Shown: in pieces, positions 16,985 to 25,912 of the stretch
How positions within the stretch are numbered: the stretch's first letter is position 1
How the letters are laid out: each line of letters starts with the position of its first letter
NCBI GenBank assembly: GCA_022823665.1
Contig: JAJEHN010000012.1
Span: forward strand, 62,001-126,000
Source: Thermoanaerobaculia bacterium
GTDB lineage: Bacteria > Acidobacteriota > Thermoanaerobaculia > Multivoradales > Multivoraceae
Length of the DNA: 64,000 nt
Direction: 5' to 3'
Program-made: the position numbers and the translations under genes
The notes under the pieces: model-generated
Seen by the model: only the letters and a program-made list of their open reading frames with translations
What the model was told of the DNA's origin: nothing
Databases searched by the model: none

Positions 16985-19684
16985 ATGAGTGGCATCCCCG
17001 ACGATGCGAACGGCGCGGCCCAACGCGGTGCGCGGTTCTACCGTTGCGCCCTGCAAGTGAATCCCCATCACTACGGGTCGACCTTTCGAGGTCAACCATC
17101 GAAGGGAAGCCCGACTGAGCATGCAAGGGCCGTCATCGCCAAAGCCGTCGAGCTGCGAATCGAAGTTCTGGCAATCACCGACCACAACAGCGTAAATGAT
17201 GTGCCGGCATTCCGGGCCGCTGCCGAGGGTCAGCCGATTCACATCCTGCCAGGATTCGAGTTGACGTCGCACGAGGGTGTTCACGTTCTCTGCCTGTACC
17301 CGCCTCAGACAAGCAACGATCAACTTGAGCGGTACCTCGGAGAGTTCGCTATCCGCGACACGGAACCATCCTCCGCCCCTTCGGACAAGATTCTTTGCGA
17401 CGTGCTGTCGCATGTCCGCAGTCAGGGCGGGATCACGATCGCGGCCCATGTGACCAACGAGAGCGGTCTGTTCAAGGTTCTGAAAGGGCAACCGCGAATC
17501 CGGGCGTGGCAAGACGAGGATCTCCTGGCAATCCAGATACCTGGATCCGTCGACGATCTGCCAGTGGAGATCCGCCCGATTGTCAAGAACAGCAATGCCG
17601 ACTATCGGCGCTCTCACGCACCCGGGAAAGGACTCGCCGTCGCGGTCGTTAACGCGAAGGACGTGGCCAAGCCGGAGGACCTGGAGAATGCGGCGGCCAC
17701 CTCCTGGATCAAGATGGACGAAGTCAGCATCGAAGGACTCAGGCAGGCCTTTCTCGACCCCGGCTCCCGTATCCGCCTGCACTCTGACAGCCAAGACAGC
17801 GAGGCGAATGAGCACATGGAGCTCCTTGAACTGGGATGGGAGGGGGGCTTTCTCGGCGGTGAAACCGTGCATCTGAACCCAAACCTGAACGTGCTGATCG
17901 GCGGACGCGGCAGCGGCAAGTCCACGGTGATCGAGAGCATTCGCAGTGCACTGGGTCTCGAACCGACCGGGAATGACGCGCGTAAGGCTCACGAAGGGAT
18001 CGTACGGCAGGTGTTGCGCAGCGGCACAAAGATCTCGCTGCGTGTACAGGTTCGCCGGCCCGGTCCGCGGGAGTACCGAGTCGAGAGAACACTCCCCAAT
18101 CCGCCGTTGGTTCGCGAGGCAAGCGGTGAAGTTTCCCACCTGGCGCCTCTGGACATCCTGCCGAAAGTCGAGGTCTACGGCCAACACGAAATCTCAGAGC
18201 TATCGAAGAGTCCCGAGAAACGCACCCGTCTCCTCCATCGCTTCGTTGAGTCCGACGAGTCGCTGGGAAAGCGCAGGGAGTCGCTGCGCCGCGAACTCGT
18301 GAAGAACCGACGAGCGTTGAGCGACGCGCGCGCTGACATAGTGTCGATCGAAGAGCGCCTGAGCGCACTTCCAAGCCTTGAGGAGACGCTCCTGCGCTTC
18401 CAGGAGGCGGGTCTGGAGGATCGCCTGCGAGAGCAAAGCCTGCTCGTGCGTGAGGAACGTGTGCTTGACTCCGTGCCTCGCCGTATCGCGCCGTTCCGCG
18501 AGGCCCTCGAGACTCTCCAGCGTGAACTGCCGATCGACCGGACCTTCTTGTCGGAGAAGGCTCTAGAGGCCTTGCCCGGCAAGCCAGTTCTCTCCCGCGC
18601 GAATGAGGTGCTTGCAGCCTTGGAAACGTGCTTGGCGGGCATATCCAAGCAACTGCAGGAGGCCTTGGAGCAGGCGGACGAAGGCATCGAGAGCGTGCGC
18701 GCAGATTGGCGAGTGCGGCAGCAGCAGGTTCAGGCTGCGTATGAGCGAATCCTGCGCGATCTTCAGCGATCGAGCGTGGATGGAGAAGAGTTCATGCGAC
18801 TTCGCCGTCAGATCGAGGACCTACGGCCGCTGCAGGAACGCCTGACGGCGCGGCAGCGTCACGAGGCGGAGCATTCCAAGCAGCGCCGTACTCTTCTCGC
18901 TGAGTGGGAGGACGTGAAGGCGAGTGAGTTTCAAGCTCTTGACCGGGCGGCCAAGAAGGTCAGTCGGAGTCTCCAAGGCCGTGTCCAGGTCGACGTCAAC
19001 GCAGGAGGCGAACGCGAGCCACTGTTCAATCTCTTGCGGGAGAACGTCGGGGGCCGCCTGAAGGAAGCAATCGACCGGCTGAAGAGCGTACCGGAACTCT
19101 CCCTGACTCAGTTCGTCGACTCGTGTAGAGACGGAGCGATCGCGGTCAACGGGACTTTCCGGATCCCATTGCCTCAGGCGGAACGACTCGCCAAAGCCGA
19201 TCCCGAAGTTCTCATGCGAGTCGAGGAATTGGTCCTCGGCGCAACCGCAGAAGTAAGACTGAACACGGCGCCCGAAGGTGCACCGCCATCCTGGCAGGCT
19301 CTGGAGGACCTGTCCACCGGTCAGAAGGCGACCGCGGTTCTTTTGCTGCTGCTCCTGGAGTCAGACGCACCGCTCATTGTGGATCAGCCGGAGGACGATC
19401 TGGACAACCGCTTCATCACCGAGGGCGTCGTGCCCCGCATGCGCGACGAAAAACAGCGGAGACAGTTCATCTTCTCTACCCACAACGCGAACATCCCGGT
19501 ACTCGGAGACGCCGAGTTGATTCTCGGCCTCTCGGCCACGGGTGAAGCAGAGGGCGGACGCGCTCGGATCGCGCCAGAGCATCGAGGATCGATCGACTCG
19601 CAGCCCGTCCGCGAACTGGTGGAGGAGATCCTTGAGGGAGGAAAGGACGCCTTCGAGACCCGCCGCCGAAAGTACGGATTCTGA
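16985..19684 (+). CDS. PHP-domain SMC/ABC-like ATPase (TrlF-like), defence candidate
   Basis: 899 residues. The N-terminus (about 20-235) is a PHP-type metal phosphoesterase fold with AITDHN (D66, H67), GFELTSHEGVHVL and GGITIAAH; the first HxH motif looks degenerate (VNPHHY). Residues 270-899 are an SMC/RecF-like ATPase with Walker A GGRGSGKST (306-314), a long charged coiled-coil middle (about 415-660), signature LSTGQK (776-781) and Walker B PLIVDQPEDD (D800). This arrangement resembles proteins called TrlF-family AAA-like ATPases and other defence-associated PHP-ATPases; that name is from memory. Base composition is visibly less G/C-rich than its neighbours, suggesting transfer. The partner gene begins 4 nt after its stop. 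Confidence 0.82.
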   Translation: MSGIPDDANGAAQRGARFYRCALQVNPHHYGSTFRGQPSKGSPTEHARAVIAKAVELRIEVLAITDHNSVNDVPAFRAAAEGQPIHILPGFELTSHEGVHVLCLYPPQTSNDQLERYLGEFAIRDTEPSSAPSDKILCDVLSHVRSQGGITIAAHVTNESGLFKVLKGQPRIRAWQDEDLLAIQIPGSVDDLPVEIRPIVKNSNADYRRSHAPGKGLAVAVVNAKDVAKPEDLENAAATSWIKMDEVSIEGLRQAFLDPGSRIRLHSDSQDSEANEHMELLELGWEGGFLGGETVHLNPNLNVLIGGRGSGKSTVIESIRSALGLEPTGNDARKAHEGIVRQVLRSGTKISLRVQVRRPGPREYRVERTLPNPPLVREASGEVSHLAPLDILPKVEVYGQHEISELSKSPEKRTRLLHRFVESDESLGKRRESLRRELVKNRRALSDARADIVSIEERLSALPSLEETLLRFQEAGLEDRLREQSLLVREERVLDSVPRRIAPFREALETLQRELPIDRTFLSEKALEALPGKPVLSRANEVLAALETCLAGISKQLQEALEQADEGIESVRADWRVRQQQVQAAYERILRDLQRSSVDGEEFMRLRRQIEDLRPLQERLTARQRHEAEHSKQRRTLLAEWEDVKASEFQALDRAAKKVSRSLQGRVQVDVNAGGEREPLFNLLRENVGGRLKEAIDRLKSVPELSLTQFVDSCRDGAIAVNGTFRIPLPQAERLAKADPEVLMRVEELVLGATAEVRLNTAPEGAPPSWQALEDLSTGQKATAVLLLLLLESDAPLIVDQPEDDLDNRFITEGVVPRMRDEKQRRQFIFSTHNANIPVLGDAELILGLSATGEAEGGRARIAPEHRGSIDSQPVRELVEEILEGGKDAFETRRRKYGF

Positions 19685-19688
19685 GGCC

Positions 19689-20944
19689 ATGAACAGGACG
19701 GAACTGCTTGAACTGATAGCCGGCGGCGAGGACTCGCGGGTCGATTTCAAGCGTGACCACTGCCGGCCGGAGAAGCTCGCGAAGGAGATGGCGGCGTTAC
19801 TGAACCTTGAAGGCGGCTTCATCCTTCTCGGCGTGGAAGATGACAAACGGATTTCCGGCTTGACCCGGAGCACGGCGGCAGCCGAAGAATGGGTGATGAA
19901 CATCGCGCGGCAGAACCTGGAGCCAGCGACAATCCCCGTCTGGACTTCCATCGTGATGGAGACGGTAAGGCCGTCGGCGTAGTCGAACTTCCCGTTGACA
20001 GCCCGGGGAAACCCCACAAGGCAAGACGCGGATCTGCCTGGACAACGTACGTTCGCATCGGCAGCACCTCCCGAGAAGCGACGCGCGAGGAGGAAGGAAG
20101 GCTCTACCAGTCTGCGCGTCTGATTCGTTACGAAATCAAGGGCGTTCCTGACACCGGACTAGAGAGCCTAGACCTTGACCGGGTCGCCAACTACTTCCGC
20201 AGGATCCTGAACCGGCCAGCGCCCGGCAACGCGGACACCGAGGGCTGGCGTCGCCTTCTGCTCAACTCGGACCTGCTGGTCGGCACCGCGGACTCCGTTC
20301 GCACTTCCGTCGCGGGTCTCCTGTTGTTCGGGCAGAACCCGAATCGCCGCCTGCCCCAGGCTGGCGTCACGGCAGTGGCGTTTCAAGGCAACGCCAAGGC
20401 GTACGAGACGGTCGACGAGGAGAGAATCCGGGGGCCGCTGACGCCGCTTGCATCGAGGCGCGGTTCACCACTCGACAAGGGCGTGATCGACCGCACGGTG
20501 GACTTCGTCAAGCGCAACATGGGAACTGTCGCCTGGCTCGAGGGCGCCCGGCGCCGCCGCAAGAGGGCCTTTCCCGCTTCCGCAATCCGGGAAGCCGTGG
20601 TGAACGCAGTGGCGCACCGCGACTACGCGCGGGAAGGCACCGATATCGAGGTCTTTCTCTACGCCGACCGGCTCGAGGTGGTCTCCCCCGGTCGCCTTCC
20701 GAACGGAGTCACCGTTGCGAAGATGAGAGAGGGTGTCGTTCGGGTTGCGCGTAACGAACTGCTCAAAGAGATTCTGCGCGACTACGGCTACATCGAGCAC
20801 TACGGCATGGGAGTCCGCAATCGGATCATCGACGGAATGCTGACCCACAACGGGACAGAGCCTGATCTCCTGGACGCGGACGACCGGTTCCTCGTCAGGC
20901 TCTGGAAGAAGCGGCCCGAAGCGGACCGCAGCGCGGACACGTAG
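19689..20944 (+). pseudogene. AlbA_2/Schlafen-type ATP-binding protein, broken by a frameshift
   Basis: The reading frame starts at MNRTELLELI (19689). It encodes an AlbA_2-type domain (DSRVDFKRDH..KLAKEMAALLNLEGGFILLGVED) and then stops at 19980-19982. The rest of the family continues in another frame from about 19961 (DGKAVGVVELPVD...) to 20944. There the GHKL-like C-terminal part reads AIREAVVNAVAHRDYAREGTDI and HYGMGVRNRI. Restoring one G near 19958-19961 joins the frames exactly. So it is one gene of about 418 codons with a 1-nt deletion, a sequencing error, or programmed shifting. It is operonic with the PHP-ATPase. Family members (COG2865-like) are transcription or defence regulators. 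Confidence 0.8.
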
Positions 20945-21071
20945 GCCGTCACAGCAGAGCCGCACGGGTGGCGCGAGTGGATCCTCGCCGATCTGCTCCC
21001 GCGCATGGCGCTTGGCCAGTGTGGGCGATCCCACGGCGCCGCACCGGCACACTGACGCAGAAGTGCGAACG

Positions 21072-23048
21072 CTACACCAGCAGCGGATCGGCGATGACCT
21101 CGACCGTGGCCGGCCCCTCGTGGGCCAGCGCCCGGTCGAGCGCGCCATCCAGTTCAGAGGCGTCCTCGACGCGGATGCCGAGACCGCCGCAGTTCGTCAC
21201 GAGTTCGGCGAAGTTCGGATTCGTCAGGTCGGTCATCCAGACCGGCAACTCGATCGCACGCTGCTCCTTCGAGATCTTGCCGAGCTCGCTGTTGTTCAGC
21301 AGCACGTGGGTGATTTTCATCCGATGGTGGACGGCGGTCATCACCTCCCCGAGGTACTGGCCGAAGCCGCCGTCGCCGGTGATCGCCACCACCGGCCGGC
21401 CGGCAAAGCGCTCGTCGGCCGTCCGGGTCGCCGCCCAGGCGCCCATCGCCGCGGGGTAGCCGAAGCCGATCGAGCCGAGATAGCCCGACATCAGCACGGC
21501 CTGCCGCCGGCACTCGAAGTAACGGCCGAACGAATACGTGTTGTTGCCGACGTCGACGGCGATGATCGCGTCCTCGGGCAGGCGCCGGTTCAGCGACGCG
21601 AACACGGCCGCGGAACTCACGCCCGCATCACCCTCGTCCGCGAGCCGGCGCTCCTTCTCCAGCCGCCAGATCCGCCAGCGCTCGGCGACCTCCGGCCGCT
21701 GGTCCACGGTGCTGGTGGCGCCGTCGCCGAGCGCCTCGGCGAACAGCCGCGCGGTGACGCCGATCTCGCCCCAGACCGGCACGTCGACGGCGTGGAACTT
21801 GCCCAGCGCCATCGCCTCGAAGTCGACCTGGATCACCGGCTTGAAGGTCGTGATCCCCGTGTGGTTCGAGAACGAGGCGCCGAACACGATCAGCAGGTCG
21901 CTCTCGTTCATGAGCCAGCTCGCGACCGGCGTGCCGCTGCGGCCGAGAACGCCGCAGCCGAGCGGGTGATCGTCCGGGATCAGCCCCTTCGCCTTGAAGG
22001 TCGTGACCACAGGCGCGTTCAGCCGCTCCGCGAGAGCCACAACGCCGTCCATCTCGAACCGGGCGCCGTGGCCGACGATGATGACCGGCCTGCGGGCGCC
22101 GCGGATCAACTCCAGGGCGCGTTCCGTGGCCTCGGGCGGCGGGGTGATGCCGGGTGGCGTCAGCCGGCCCTCCGGCGACCCGGCCTCGGCGCTCGACGCC
22201 AGGGTCTGGACCTCGTCCGGGAAGACGAGGTGCGCCACGTCCCGCTTGAGGATCGCGTTCTTGCACGCCAGGTTCGCCAGTTCCACGTGCCGGCTGTCCC
22301 GGTAGACGGCGTGGCTCATCGCGGCGACGCCGGCAAAGGCAGCGGAGAGATCGACCTCCTGAAACGCCCCCGGACCGAGCACCTGGGTGTCCACCTGGCC
22401 GGTCAGCGCCAGGATCGGCGCCCGGTCCATCCGCGCGTCCCACATCCCGGTGAGCAGGTTCGTGGCGCCCGGCCCGGCGATCGTCAGACAGGCCGCGGGC
22501 CGGCCCGTCAGCTTGCCGTAGGCCGAAGCAGCGAACGCCGCCGCGCCCTCGTGGCGGACGCCGACGTACTGGAGAGCGCCGGCCTCGCACTGCGCCCGAA
22601 TCGCGTCCGCCAGTCCGAGGTTCGAGTGGCCGACCATGCCGAAGACGTGGGTCAGGCCCCAGTTGACGAAGGTCTCGACCATCGCGTCGCTCACCGTGCG
22701 CGGTCGCTCGACCTCCTTCTCCACACCGACATAGATGCCGTCGGCACGGACTTCGACCGCATACGTGGGCACCCGCTCGTCGTAGCCCGCCGGCGACTTG
22801 CCCGTGAGCGGGCAGTAGTCCCAGCCGTGCCACAGGCAGCGCAGCCAGCCGTTCTCGATCGACCCCTCCCCCAGCGGGCCGCCCTGGTGCGGACAGCGGT
22901 TGTCCAGCGCGCCGTACTGCCCGTCATGGTGCGTCAGGCAGATCGAGCGCCGGCCCGCCTCGACCGTCTTGACCCGGTTCTCGGCCAGCTCATCGAGGCC
23001 GGCGACCCTGAACCAGGCCAGGTCGGACGCGCGGCCGGGATCGTCCAT
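21072..23048 (-). CDS. Rieske [2Fe-2S] domain fused to a thiamine-diphosphate enzyme
   Basis: 658 residues. Residues 10-108 are a Rieske ferredoxin domain with all four cluster ligands (C52, H54, C71, H74 in CPHQGG and CLWHGW). Residues 115-658 are a full acetolactate-synthase/pyruvate-oxidase-type enzyme: catalytic Glu E167 (VRHEGAAAF) and ThDP/Mg motif GDGG at 558-561 ending in LLNNSELG. No signal peptide, so it is cytoplasmic. The fusion suggests a decarboxylation in which electrons leave through the Rieske cluster, an inference. The start codon overlaps the stop of the DUF1080 gene (TGATG), so translation is coupled. The longer in-frame start at 23186 is rejected because it overlaps DUF1080 codons. 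Confidence 0.9.
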   Translation of the reverse strand: MDDPGRASDLAWFRVAGLDELAENRVKTVEAGRRSICLTHHDGQYGALDNRCPHQGGPLGEGSIENGWLRCLWHGWDYCPLTGKSPAGYDERVPTYAVEVRADGIYVGVEKEVERPRTVSDAMVETFVNWGLTHVFGMVGHSNLGLADAIRAQCEAGALQYVGVRHEGAAAFAASAYGKLTGRPAACLTIAGPGATNLLTGMWDARMDRAPILALTGQVDTQVLGPGAFQEVDLSAAFAGVAAMSHAVYRDSRHVELANLACKNAILKRDVAHLVFPDEVQTLASSAEAGSPEGRLTPPGITPPPEATERALELIRGARRPVIIVGHGARFEMDGVVALAERLNAPVVTTFKAKGLIPDDHPLGCGVLGRSGTPVASWLMNESDLLIVFGASFSNHTGITTFKPVIQVDFEAMALGKFHAVDVPVWGEIGVTARLFAEALGDGATSTVDQRPEVAERWRIWRLEKERRLADEGDAGVSSAAVFASLNRRLPEDAIIAVDVGNNTYSFGRYFECRRQAVLMSGYLGSIGFGYPAAMGAWAATRTADERFAGRPVVAITGDGGFGQYLGEVMTAVHHRMKITHVLLNNSELGKISKEQRAIELPVWMTDLTNPNFAELVTNCGGLGIRVEDASELDGALDRALAHEGPATVEVIADPLLV

Positions 23049-23827
23049 CAGTCGGGCAGCACGAGGATGCGCAGGTTGCGGAACCAGATCTCGTTGCCGT
23101 GGTCCTGGAGCGCGATGTGGCCCGTCTCCATCATCCCGTAGCCGGGCATCGAGGCGAACTTGCTGGCCGCGACGAGTTCCTTCCACTCGTCGTCCCAGAG
23201 GTTGTACTCCACCACCTCCTCGCCGTTCAGCCAGTGCGTGACCGCGGCGCCCTCGACCCGTAGCGCGCTCGTGTTGAACTCGCCCAGGGGCACCAGCTCG
23301 CCGCCCTGCCGGGCGTGGAGTGCGTAGTTCGAGGCTGCCGAGGTTTCCATCCGCTGACCGTCCCGGTGCCCGCCGTCGTCCAGGATCTGGAACTCGGGAC
23401 CCGTCGAGTAGGACGCGGGGGCATCCTCCGAAACGTGGAACATCACGCCGCTATTTCCCCCAGGGGTCACGGCCCAGTCGAAGCGGAACTCGAATGACCG
23501 GTACTGCTCCCGGGTCATCAGATCGGCTCGCGGCCCGGCGTCGTCGCCCTCGGGCGGCACGAAGTGGACCACGCCGTCCGCCACCGCCCAGCCGGCCGGC
23601 ACGTGGTCGAGTTTGAAGCCCCGCCAGTGGTCCAGCGATTCGCCGTCGAAGAGGGACTGGAAACCGGCCTCGGCCTCCTCGGCCGTGAGCTGGTTGATGG
23701 CGGCGGGCGGATCGGCCGCCGCTTCTTCCGTCTCGGCGTCATCTCCAACGCCCACCTTGACTTCCACGCAGGCTACCGCTCCGAGCGCCAGCAGTACCGC
23801 AACGACCACCGTCAACATCGTCTTCAT
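23048..23827 (-). CDS. DUF1080 lipoprotein (3-keto-disaccharide hydrolase-like)
   Basis: 259 residues. A lipobox (LGAVAC, Cys near residue 20) marks it as a lipoprotein. The body has the DUF1080 / concanavalin-like pattern: FQSLFDGESLDHWRGF, SFEFRFDWAVTPGGNSGVMFH, GPEFQILDDGGH and the C-terminal GHIALQDHGNEIWFRNLRI. Some relatives cleave 3-keto-glucosides. GGAGG precedes MKTML at 23827; the longer in-frame start has no better signal. It sits between a TonB receptor and the Rieske-ThDP enzyme, in an apparent three-gene operon. Confidence 0.9.
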   Translation of the reverse strand: MKTMLTVVVAVLLALGAVACVEVKVGVGDDAETEEAAADPPAAINQLTAEEAEAGFQSLFDGESLDHWRGFKLDHVPAGWAVADGVVHFVPPEGDDAGPRADLMTREQYRSFEFRFDWAVTPGGNSGVMFHVSEDAPASYSTGPEFQILDDGGHRDGQRMETSAASNYALHARQGGELVPLGEFNTSALRVEGAAVTHWLNGEEVVEYNLWDDEWKELVAASKFASMPGYGMMETGHIALQDHGNEIWFRNLRILVLPD

Positions 23828-23855
23828 CCGTTCATCCTCCATGACACTTGAGTTT

Positions 23856-25850
23856 CTAGCGGCCATACCGCACTCCGATCCGGACCGAACGTTCGGGACC
23901 GGGGAAGCCGACCTGGGTCTCGTAGGACTCGTCGAGCGCGTTGTCGGCCCGCAGCGTGAGCCGCCAACGCTCGGACGCCTGCCAGGCCAGAGTCAGCCCC
24001 GCCAGGGTACGGGGGGCGACGGTGGTCCGGAACGGCGCCGGAATCTGCTCGTCGAGGTAGGAGTCGGCGTGCCGGGCCTCGATACCCAGCCGCACCGCCT
24101 CGTTCAGGTCGACGCGCAGGCCGACGCCGCCGTAGAGATCCGGCCGGCGCCGCAGGGGCCAGCCGGTGGCACGGTCCTCCGTGTCCTGCGCGGTGACGGC
24201 GACGTCGAGCGCGACCCGCGACGACGGCCGCCACACGAGCATCCCCTCGAGCCCCTCGACATTCACCTCGTTGCGGTTGACGTTCAGGAAGGCTTCGAAG
24301 TCGAAGTCGATCAGCCCCTCGAAGCGGTTGGCGAAAGCGGTCAGGCCCCAGCGCAGGGAGCCGTCGGCCGAACGGCCCTCGAAGCCGAAGTCGGCGCCCA
24401 CGCTGGTCTCCGCGTCGAGTTCCGGGTTGCCGCCGATGGCGCGGGGCGACGCGAGAGCGAAGAAACTGGGCAACTTGAACGCGCGACCGGCCGAAGCGCG
24501 CAGCGACCAGCGGCCGCCGTCCGGCGCGTAGCGAATGCCGGCGCGGGGGCTCAGTTCCTCGCGGCCGCCCTCCGCGCCCGGTCCCTCGACCAGGTCCGCG
24601 CGGACACCGAGTTCAGCCACCAGGCCGCCCCGCGACCAGCGCCAGTCGCCGAACACGCCCACCCGCTCCCGGTCGATCGCGTAGTCGCCGGCCAAAGGGC
24701 CGCCAAAGAAGTCCGGCAGGAGCAGCAGGCTCGTGTTGCGCCCCTCCTCGGCGAGAGCTTCGGCGCCGAAACTGACCTCGGACTCACCCTCCGCCACGAC
24801 CGTTCCAATCCAGGACAGGCGCAGATCCTGGAAGTCCGTGTCCTCGGTCCACGGCGGCACCTGGAATCCGATCGCCGGGCTGTCGCGCTCCATCCGGTGC
24901 TGGAACCAGGTCGACCGCAGGAACTGGCTGAACCGGCCGCCGGCGTTCAGGTCAACGGTGGCGGCCAGCCCGACCTCGCGATGGTCGGACCAGCGCAGGT
25001 CGCCGCTGCCGAACACAGGACCGCCCGAGCCGTCCGGATAGTCGTCGGCCTGCCAGTCGGCGGTCCGGCCGGTGAGCCGGAACGCCGAGTTCCCGCGGAA
25101 CTGCCGCTGCCAGCGTCCACTGAGCGACGCCTGGTCGAGACGGTCGTCGCCCACCCGGCCCTGCTCCTCCCGGAACGCCGCGCCGATCCCGCCGGCCGAC
25201 GACTCGCCGGCCCGGCCCCAGGACAGGCGGCCGCTGCGGTGATCGTGGCTGCCGGCATCCGCGTTCCAGCCGAGGAACGGCGCGCTGCCGCGCGGCGCGG
25301 ACGTGATCAACTGGATCGCGCCGCCGAGTGAACTCGATCCGTAGAAGGACGAGAGCGGCCCCCGCACCACCTCCAGGCGTTCGACCTCCGCCGCGCCCAC
25401 GCTGCCGAGCGGAAAGGCCCCGCCGTACTGGTCCGTGCTGTCGTTGACCGGCACGCCGTCGATCAGCACCAGCGTGAAGTTCCCGTCGCCGCCCCGGAGC
25501 GACGCGCCGGCCACCGCGGCGCTTGAGTCGTTGCCGAGCACGAACGCGCCGGGAACCAGCCGCAGCGCCTCGGACGCGTCGGCCGCCGCCAGGTCGGCGA
25601 GGTCGTCGCGCTCGATGATCTGGACCGAAGCGGTCGCCGTGTCGATCGATCGGGCGCGAACGGTCGCGGTCTCGTAGTAGGTGGCGGCCGGGGCCGCAGG
25701 TCGTTCCGCGCCGTCCTCCGCCGGCTCTCCGGCATCCTGCCCCGCCGCCCCCGCAACGAACGCGAAGGGCAGCAAAGCGGCGCAGGCGTAGCCGACCCGG
25801 AAGCCGGCCGGAAGGCCGGCGCACCGACACGCCCTGTGCATGGTGAGCAT
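23856..25850 (-). CDS. TonB-dependent outer-membrane receptor (BtuB-like)
   Basis: 664 residues. A plug domain (SIDTATASVQIIERDDLADL..., LIDGVPVNDS, EVVRGPLSSFYGSSSLGGAIQL) precedes a 22-strand-type barrel ending in an aromatic-poor SVRIGVRYGR. The size fits vitamin B12/siderophore-type receptors. ATGs at 25850 and 25841 are both possible. Codons around 25800-25835 (CRCAGLPAGFR) come from a REP-like palindrome lying inside the signal-peptide region. It starts an operon with DUF1080 (28-nt gap) and the Rieske-ThDP enzyme. It is divergent from the penicillin-acylase operon, sharing a 62-nt promoter gap. Confidence 0.9.
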   Translation of the reverse strand: MLTMHRACRCAGLPAGFRVGYACAALLPFAFVAGAAGQDAGEPAEDGAERPAAPAATYYETATVRARSIDTATASVQIIERDDLADLAAADASEALRLVPGAFVLGNDSSAAVAGASLRGGDGNFTLVLIDGVPVNDSTDQYGGAFPLGSVGAAEVERLEVVRGPLSSFYGSSSLGGAIQLITSAPRGSAPFLGWNADAGSHDHRSGRLSWGRAGESSAGGIGAAFREEQGRVGDDRLDQASLSGRWQRQFRGNSAFRLTGRTADWQADDYPDGSGGPVFGSGDLRWSDHREVGLAATVDLNAGGRFSQFLRSTWFQHRMERDSPAIGFQVPPWTEDTDFQDLRLSWIGTVVAEGESEVSFGAEALAEEGRNTSLLLLPDFFGGPLAGDYAIDRERVGVFGDWRWSRGGLVAELGVRADLVEGPGAEGGREELSPRAGIRYAPDGGRWSLRASAGRAFKLPSFFALASPRAIGGNPELDAETSVGADFGFEGRSADGSLRWGLTAFANRFEGLIDFDFEAFLNVNRNEVNVEGLEGMLVWRPSSRVALDVAVTAQDTEDRATGWPLRRRPDLYGGVGLRVDLNEAVRLGIEARHADSYLDEQIPAPFRTTVAPRTLAGLTLAWQASERWRLTLRADNALDESYETQVGFPGPERSVRIGVRYGR

Positions 25851-25912
25851 CGGGTGAGCTTAGTCGAGAGCGGCCTCGTCCCTGGCGCCGTTGGTATCGT
25901 GTCGCCTCTTCC

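Noticed and set aside
16833..16988. 51-codon small reading frame ahead of the PHP-ATPase
   Set aside because: No ribosome site, no recognisable domain, and it overlaps the next start; probably chance in GC-rich DNA.
16790..18187. 465-codon frame antisense to the PHP-ATPase
   Set aside because: No domain or plausible start; the opposite strand has Walker A and PHP motifs in frame.
20945..21071. Terminator hairpin (GTGGG/CCCAC near 21030) between the AlbA_2 gene and the Rieske-ThDP gene
   Set aside because: The stem is only 5 bp with no U-run; too weak to call.
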